A DNA stretch of 64,000 nucleotides from Achromobacter piechaudii NBRC 102461 (GTDB lineage: Bacteria > Pseudomonadota > Gammaproteobacteria > Burkholderiales > Burkholderiaceae_B). Positions within the stretch are counted from its first letter, which is position 1, and every line of letters begins with the position of its first letter. The stretch is taken from contig NZ_BCTK01000006.1 in assembly GCF_001571245.1 (NCBI RefSeq), positions 248,001-312,000 of the forward strand. The letters are read 5' to 3'. Both the position numbers and the translations under genes were made by a program. Positions 58,984 through 64,000 of the stretch are shown piece after piece. The notes under the pieces are model-generated. The model saw only the letters and a list, made by a program, of their open reading frames with translations. It searched no databases and was not told the origin of the DNA.

Positions 58984-59241
58984 CTACTTGCGAGCGGGGC
59001 CCAAGGCGGCGTGCTCGGTGCTGCACCAGGTCTTGCCGTTCAGCAGCACGGCTTCGGAACGCGGCAGATGGATGCCGCAATGCGCACAGCGCACCATCGA
59101 TTCCGGGGCAGCAGGCGAGGGCGGCTTGGGGCGGCCCTTGACGGGCTCGCCGGCTTGACGCGCGGCCGCCATGCGGGCGGCGATGCGGGCGACGAACAGC
59201 ACCGCGATGATCAGAACGATCCAGAACAGCAACTTGCCCAC
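58984..59241 (-). CDS. PP0621-type small membrane protein with zinc-ribbon-like Cys motif
   Basis: An 85-aa protein. An N-terminal membrane helix (residues 4-20, LLFWIVLIIAVLFVARI) is followed by a basic proline-rich linker and a metal-binding-like motif CAHCGIHLPRSEAV ... CSTEHA. It resembles the PP0621 family, commonly located between ampD and a ypjD-like gene. Function is unknown. It starts 1 base from the stop of the downstream-listed assembly gene, suggesting co-transcription. Confidence 0.78.
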   Translation of the reverse strand: MGKLLFWIVLIIAVLFVARIAARMAAARQAGEPVKGRPKPPSPAAPESMVRCAHCGIHLPRSEAVLLNGKTWCSTEHAALGPARK

Positions 59242-59242
59242 G

Positions 59243-60085
59243 TCAGCCTCGATGCAGAATCATTTCCAGCACGAACCGACTGCCGGTGTACGCCAGAATC
59301 AAAAATCCAAAACCCGTCAGCGTCCAGCGCAGCGCGACGCGGCCGCGCCAGCCCCAAACATGGCGGCCGACCAGCAGCACGCCGAAAGTCAGCCAGGACA
59401 GCAGCGTGAAGACGGTCTTGTGGTCGAACGGCAGGATCTTGCCCGTCAGCTTCATGGACGCCACCGACCCCGAACCCACGGCCAGCGTCAGCACGATGAA
59501 ACCGATCCAGATAATACGGAACAGCAGTTGTTCCTGCACCAGCAACGGGGGTTGCGAGTCCAGCACGCGGCCGATGATGCTGCGTTCGGCGGGCGCGTCC
59601 AGCGGCCGGTGCAGGTGGCGGTCCAGCAGGGCCATCATCATGGCGTGCAGCGCGGCGATGGTGATCAGGCCATACGCGGCCAGGGCGATCAGCAGGTGCA
59701 CGCGCAGCCAGGCGTCGTTGGCGTGGGGTACGAACTGCCCTTGTGGGAACACGGCGGCCAGCGCGCTGGCCAGCGCGGCCGCGGGTAACAGCAGCAATTG
59801 CAGGCCGTCGATGCGCACCAGCAGGCTTTCCAGCCAGAAGACCACCATGCCGAGCCAGATGGCGGCGGACAGGGCCAGTGCCCACCCAATGAACAGATGC
59901 TGGTCGCCCAGCATCGATTGTTGCAATCCGATTCCATGAAGAACCAGGGCCCCCAGCAGGCAAAGACGGGCGATTTTGCCCGTCTGCTCTACTTCCCCGG
60001 CGCCGGCCAGGCGGATCCAGAGTGACCCCCCTAGCACTGCGTACGCCAAGGCAGCCGCTGTGTGAAATACAATGCCGAGTGACAT
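59243..60085 (-). CDS. Cytochrome c assembly (CcsA/YpjD-like) inner membrane protein
   Basis: A 280-aa protein with eight or so membrane helices. The C-terminal half carries the CcsA/HemX-type pattern: LRVHLLIALAAYGLITIAALHAMMMALLDRHL, PPLLVQEQLLFRIIWIGFIVLTLAVGSGSVASM, and FDHKTVFTLLSWLTFGVLLVGRHVWGWRGR, with conserved His residues. The gene next to ffh in E. coli (ypjD) has the same relation. It lacks the WWD haem motif, so a direct haem-handling role is uncertain. ATG 60085 was chosen; it diverges from ffh across 106 bases. Confidence 0.85.
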   Translation of the reverse strand: MSLGIVFHTAAALAYAVLGGSLWIRLAGAGEVEQTGKIARLCLLGALVLHGIGLQQSMLGDQHLFIGWALALSAAIWLGMVVFWLESLLVRIDGLQLLLLPAAALASALAAVFPQGQFVPHANDAWLRVHLLIALAAYGLITIAALHAMMMALLDRHLHRPLDAPAERSIIGRVLDSQPPLLVQEQLLFRIIWIGFIVLTLAVGSGSVASMKLTGKILPFDHKTVFTLLSWLTFGVLLVGRHVWGWRGRVALRWTLTGFGFLILAYTGSRFVLEMILHRG

Positions 60086-60191
60086 AGAAACCGTTGTCTG
60101 GATGGGGCCTTGGGGTGCGTGCCACCCGAAAGCGCAGAATCCGCGCCTGCGGCCACCGTTCAATCAACTAGTTTAAGCGGAAACGCCTCTC

Positions 60192-61598
60192 ATGCTCGAT
60201 AACCTAACTCAACGCCTTTCGCGCGTCGTCAAGACGCTGCGCGGTGAAGCCCGCCTGACCGAGGCCAACACCCAGGAGATGCTGCGCGAAGTGCGCATGG
60301 CGCTGCTGGAAGCCGACGTGGCGCTGCCCGTCGTGCGTGAATTTGTCGCCCGCGTGAAAGAAAAAGCGCTGGGCGAAGAAGTGGCCGCCAGCCTCAGCCC
60401 GGGCCAAGCCCTGGTGGGCGTCGTCCACAAGGAACTGACCGCCTTGATGGGCGGCGACCTGGGCGCCGATTCCAACGAATTGTCGCTGGCGGTGCAGCCG
60501 CCCGCCGTCATCCTGATGGCCGGCCTGCAAGGCGCGGGTAAAACCACCACCACCGGCAAGCTCGCCCGCTGGCTGTCCGAAGGCCAGCACACGCAGCACG
60601 GCCGCAAGACTGGCAAGAAGAAAGTGCTGGTGGTGTCCGCCGACGTGTATCGTCCGGCCGCTATCGATCAGCTCAAAAGCGTGGCGGCGCAGGTCGGCGT
60701 CGACTTCCTGCCGTCCGACCCCAGCCAGAAGCCCGAAGACATTGCGCGCGGCGCAGTGGACCACGCTCGCCGTCACCACTATGACGTGCTGATCCTGGAT
60801 ACGGCCGGCCGCCTGGGCATCGACGAAGCCATGATGCGCGAAATCCGCGCGCTGCATGATCTGGTCAAGCCGGTGGAAACGCTGTTTGTCGTGGACGCCA
60901 TGCAGGGCCAGGACGCGGTCAACACCGCGCGCGCCTTCGCCGATGCGCTGCCCCTGACCGGCGTGGTGCTGACCAAGCTGGACGGCGACGCCCGTGGCGG
61001 CGCGGCCCTGTCGGTGCGCCACGTCACCGGCAAGCCGCTGAAGTTTGTCGGTGTGTCGGAAAAGCTGGATGGCCTGGAGCCGTTCTACCCCGACCGCATG
61101 GCGCAACGCGTGCTGGGCATGGGCGACATCGTGTCGCTGGTCGAGCAGGCGCAAAAGAACATCGACATCGCCGATGCGCAAAAGCTGGCGGCGAAGATCA
61201 AGTCGGGCAACAAATTCGACCTGAACGATTTCCGCGATCAGCTTGGCCAGGTGAAAAAGCTGGGCGACATGGGCTCGTTGCTTGAAAAGCTGCCAGCTCA
61301 GTTCCAGCAGGCCGCGGGTCAACTGCAAGGCGGCCAGGCCGAAAAGCAGCTGCGCCGCACAGAAGGCATCCTGAATTCCATGACCGCCGCCGAACGCGCC
61401 AAGCCCGAGCTGATCAAGGCTTCCCGCAAGCGCCGCATCGCTACCGGTTCCGGCGTGCCGGTCCAGGAAGTCAATCGCCTGCTGGCTCAGTTCGAGCAGA
61501 TGCAAGGCATGATGAAGCAGATGAAGAAGGGCGGCATGGCGAAGATGATGCGCGCCATGGGCGGCATGAAGGGCCTGGGCCGCTTCGGCATGAAGTGA
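60192..61598 (+). CDS. ffh: Signal recognition particle GTPase Ffh
   Basis: A 468-aa SRP54-type GTPase that targets nascent inner membrane proteins to FtsY. The N domain is followed by the G domain with GLQGAGKTTTTGKLARWL, DTAGRL and TKLDGDARGG. The M domain has the RRIATGSGVPVQEVN signal-RNA binding motif and a Met-rich tail (MQGMMKQMKKGGMAKMMRAMGG). Length and motifs are complete. Confidence 0.98.
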   Translation: MLDNLTQRLSRVVKTLRGEARLTEANTQEMLREVRMALLEADVALPVVREFVARVKEKALGEEVAASLSPGQALVGVVHKELTALMGGDLGADSNELSLAVQPPAVILMAGLQGAGKTTTTGKLARWLSEGQHTQHGRKTGKKKVLVVSADVYRPAAIDQLKSVAAQVGVDFLPSDPSQKPEDIARGAVDHARRHHYDVLILDTAGRLGIDEAMMREIRALHDLVKPVETLFVVDAMQGQDAVNTARAFADALPLTGVVLTKLDGDARGGAALSVRHVTGKPLKFVGVSEKLDGLEPFYPDRMAQRVLGMGDIVSLVEQAQKNIDIADAQKLAAKIKSGNKFDLNDFRDQLGQVKKLGDMGSLLEKLPAQFQQAAGQLQGGQAEKQLRRTEGILNSMTAAERAKPELIKASRKRRIATGSGVPVQEVNRLLAQFEQMQGMMKQMKKGGMAKMMRAMGGMKGLGRFGMK

Positions 61599-61677
61599 TG
61601 CCTGGACGATGGGGCCGTTATCCCCGTGGTAGCGGCCCTTCTGCCTGACGAGGTGTGGGGCGGCGCCTGCGCCAGAC

Positions 61678-61708
61678 AAAAAAAATGGCCAGACATTGCG
61701 TCTGGCCA
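61678..61708 (-). terminator. Terminator of the BON-LysM gene
   Basis: TGGCCAGAC (61686-61694) and GTCTGGCCA (61700-61708) form a perfect 9-base stem. Eight A on the plus strand (61678-61685) make a T tract for minus-strand transcription. Confidence 0.9.
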
Positions 61709-61796
61709 AGCAATCGCGGCAGGCAGGGGGCGGCGTACCGCGACACAATCCGGAAAACGCATGGGTGTTCTCCGGCTTGTCGAATTCAATGCGCGT

Positions 61797-62243
61797 TCAC
61801 GACAGCGGCGGAATGCGCAGCACCTGGCCCGGGTAGATCTTGTCGGGGCTGGTCAGCATGGGTTTGTTGGCTTCGAAGATCAGCGTGTTCTTTGCGCCCT
61901 GGCCCTTGCCGTACTGCGCTTCGGCGATCTTCCACAGGTTGTCGCCCTTCTGCACCGTATACATCTTGGCTTCCGGCGTGGCCTGCTTGGCCTTCAACTG
62001 GTTGTCCACCGCCGCCACGCCCACCGTGTTGCCCAGCGCCAGCGCAATCTTCTCGGCCGCTTCCGTGCTGGCCGCTTCGCCCGCAACGGTGACCTTGTCG
62101 CCATCCACCGTAATCTGCAAGCCGTCGGCGTTCAGGCCGTGCTTATCCAACTCTTTCTTCAACTCGTCCGCCGTCGCGGCCTTGGCCTCGCTGGCGCCGA
62201 AGAGCTTTTCGCCTACGTCCTTGATGAAATTGAGCAGACCCAT
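61797..62243 (-). CDS. lysM: BON and LysM domain protein (Kbp/YgaU-like)
   Basis: A 148-aa protein with an N-terminal MGLLNFIKDVGEKLFG, a BON domain (about residues 25-90: ITVDGDKVTVAGEAASTEAAEKIALALGNTVGVAAVDNQL) and a C-terminal LysM domain (YTVQKGDNLWKIAEAQYGKGQGAK ... YPGQVLRIP). E. coli Kbp, with the same layout, is a potassium-binding protein induced by stress. ATG 62243 follows AAAGGAAA. No signal peptide is visible. Confidence 0.9.
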   Translation of the reverse strand: MGLLNFIKDVGEKLFGASEAKAATADELKKELDKHGLNADGLQITVDGDKVTVAGEAASTEAAEKIALALGNTVGVAAVDNQLKAKQATPEAKMYTVQKGDNLWKIAEAQYGKGQGAKNTLIFEANKPMLTSPDKIYPGQVLRIPPLS

Positions 62244-62587
62244 AGTGTTTCCTTTATCTGTCCTGCGGTGAGAAAACCAAGTGCCTTCCTGGCGCGCGGC
62301 GAGGCAACATGCTTCTTGAAGCGTGCTTGCCGAGGCGCCAACAGCAACGATTATTACTCGCGCAATCCTCCCCAGACGAGAGGGCACGGTGTAACAGGTT
62401 GCTAGGAGCTTGCCAGACTACGCAACAATGCTCACCTCTTTGCACTGCGACTCGCGCGCTTGGCGCAAACCTCGTCGTGCAAGCCCTGTAATAAGGACAG
62501 CGCCACACGCGCGCCATGACAAAGGGCCGCTGATTTCAGCGGCCCTTCTTCAAGCGTTTGCAAAACGGCAAATGCGATGGAAGGCGA
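62244..62587. other. 344-base intergenic region upstream of the BON-LysM gene
   Basis: It contains the ribosome binding site and presumably the promoter of the BON-LysM gene, with an AT-rich TAATAAT stretch near 62349-62356 on the minus strand, plus the thiS terminator hairpin at 62522-62547. I see no gene or RNA structure in the remainder. Confidence 0.5.
62522..62550. terminator. Terminator downstream of thiS
   Basis: AAGGGCCGCTG-ATTT-CAGCGGCCCTT is a perfect 11-base stem with a tetraloop. The flanking T tract is weak on both strands (CTTCTT on plus, TTTGT on minus). It lies 40 bases after the thiS stop, so it most likely ends the trmB-pip-thiS transcript. Confidence 0.8.
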
Positions 62588-62788
62588 TCAGCCCCCGCCC
62601 ACGGCAACCACGATTTCGATCTGATCGCCATCGTTCAATGTGGTCTGCTCGTGCTGGCTCTTGGGCACGATCTCGCCGTTGCGTTCCACGGCCACCCGCT
62701 TGCCGGCATAGCCCAGCGTTTGCAGCAGTTCGATGACGGTAGTGTCCAGCGGAAATTCGCGCGCGTCGCCGTTCAGGGTGATGTGCAT
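62588..62788 (-). CDS. thiS: Sulfur carrier protein ThiS
   Basis: A 66-aa ubiquitin-fold sulfur carrier for thiazole synthesis in thiamine production. It begins MHITLNGDAREFPLDTTVIELL, contains RVAVERNGEIVPKSQHE and ends VVAVGGG, with the C-terminal Gly-Gly that is thiocarboxylated. ThiG and ThiF are not in view. The ATG is 11 bases after the pip stop; a GTG at 62803 would overlap pip. Confidence 0.93.
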   Translation of the reverse strand: MHITLNGDAREFPLDTTVIELLQTLGYAGKRVAVERNGEIVPKSQHEQTTLNDGDQIEIVVAVGGG

Positions 62789-62799
62789 GTCAGGGGTCC

Positions 62800-64000
<1,201 letters not shown>

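Noticed and set aside
60204-61748. 514-aa minus-strand open frame
   Set aside because: Antisense shadow of ffh.
62244-62587. Possible thiamine (TPP) riboswitch near thiS
   Set aside because: thiS is expressed from upstream pip/trmB; this region is downstream of thiS and shows no TPP-box motifs.

Overview
The window is about 64 kb of high-GC bacterial chromosome. The gene content fits a betaproteobacterium of the Alcaligenaceae (Achromobacter/Bordetella type). The signs are two Bug-type periplasmic receptors, many LysR and IclR regulators beside small catabolic operons, a complete Bordetella-like nicotinate (nic) locus, and housekeeping genes (htpG, ffh, ampD, thiS, pip, trmB, tRNA-Leu) in a core-chromosome setting. 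I saw no phage, insertion sequence, CRISPR array or plasmid function. This assignment is inference from gene families; no database search was possible.

Layout. 1-1467 (minus): partial branched-chain-type ABC binding protein and a BKACE (DUF849) beta-keto acid cleavage enzyme. 1694-6148 (plus): FGGY sugar kinase with a CUT2-type sugar ABC transporter (permease, binding protein, single-domain ATPase), closed by a strong hairpin. 6256-9985 (minus): parvulin PPIase, a UvrD-like helicase with a C-terminal DUF5710-like domain, and an orphan polar amino acid binding protein. 10149-11270: FUSC-type membrane protein. 11290-15613: LysR regulator divergent from an amidohydrolase - MFS - GAF operon.

15679-28395 is the nicotinate catabolic locus. 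A minus-strand operon carries nicE, nicD, nicX, nicF and a molybdenum hydroxylase large subunit. The divergent plus-strand operon carries nicC, nicA (2Fe-2S), a cytochrome fusion protein and an MFS transporter, followed by the convergent MarR regulator nicR. Together these cover nicotinate -> 6-hydroxynicotinate -> 2,5-dihydroxypyridine -> N-formylmaleamate -> maleamate -> maleate -> fumarate. The hydroxylase is unusual. Its Mo subunit and its triheme cytochrome tail are on different proteins in opposite operons, and the cytochrome is fused to a decayed copy of the Mo subunit that has lost its catalytic Glu.

28536-33033: LysR, Bug receptor, D-aminoacylase-like amidohydrolase and nitroreductase. 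33141-35682: Fic protein, then an ArsR regulator with a quinone-oxidoreductase-like gene and two matching inverted-repeat operators. 35928-36012: tRNA-Leu(CAA). 36176-41170: purine permease, a DKNYY-like membrane-anchored protein, and htpG with a recognisable heat-shock promoter.

41438-49800: an acyl-CoA catabolic operon (ADP-forming CoA ligase, AcuI-like reductase, two acyl-CoA dehydrogenases, Bug receptor) divergent from two tandem IclR paralogues. 49937-51803: MFS exporter and a reverse-order toxin-antitoxin pair. 52018-57610: galactonate operon (dgoK, dgoA, dgoD, MFS) divergent from an IclR regulator. 57681-64000: housekeeping genes: GST, ampD, a PP0621-type protein, a cytochrome c assembly protein, ffh, a BON-LysM protein, thiS, pip and partial trmB.
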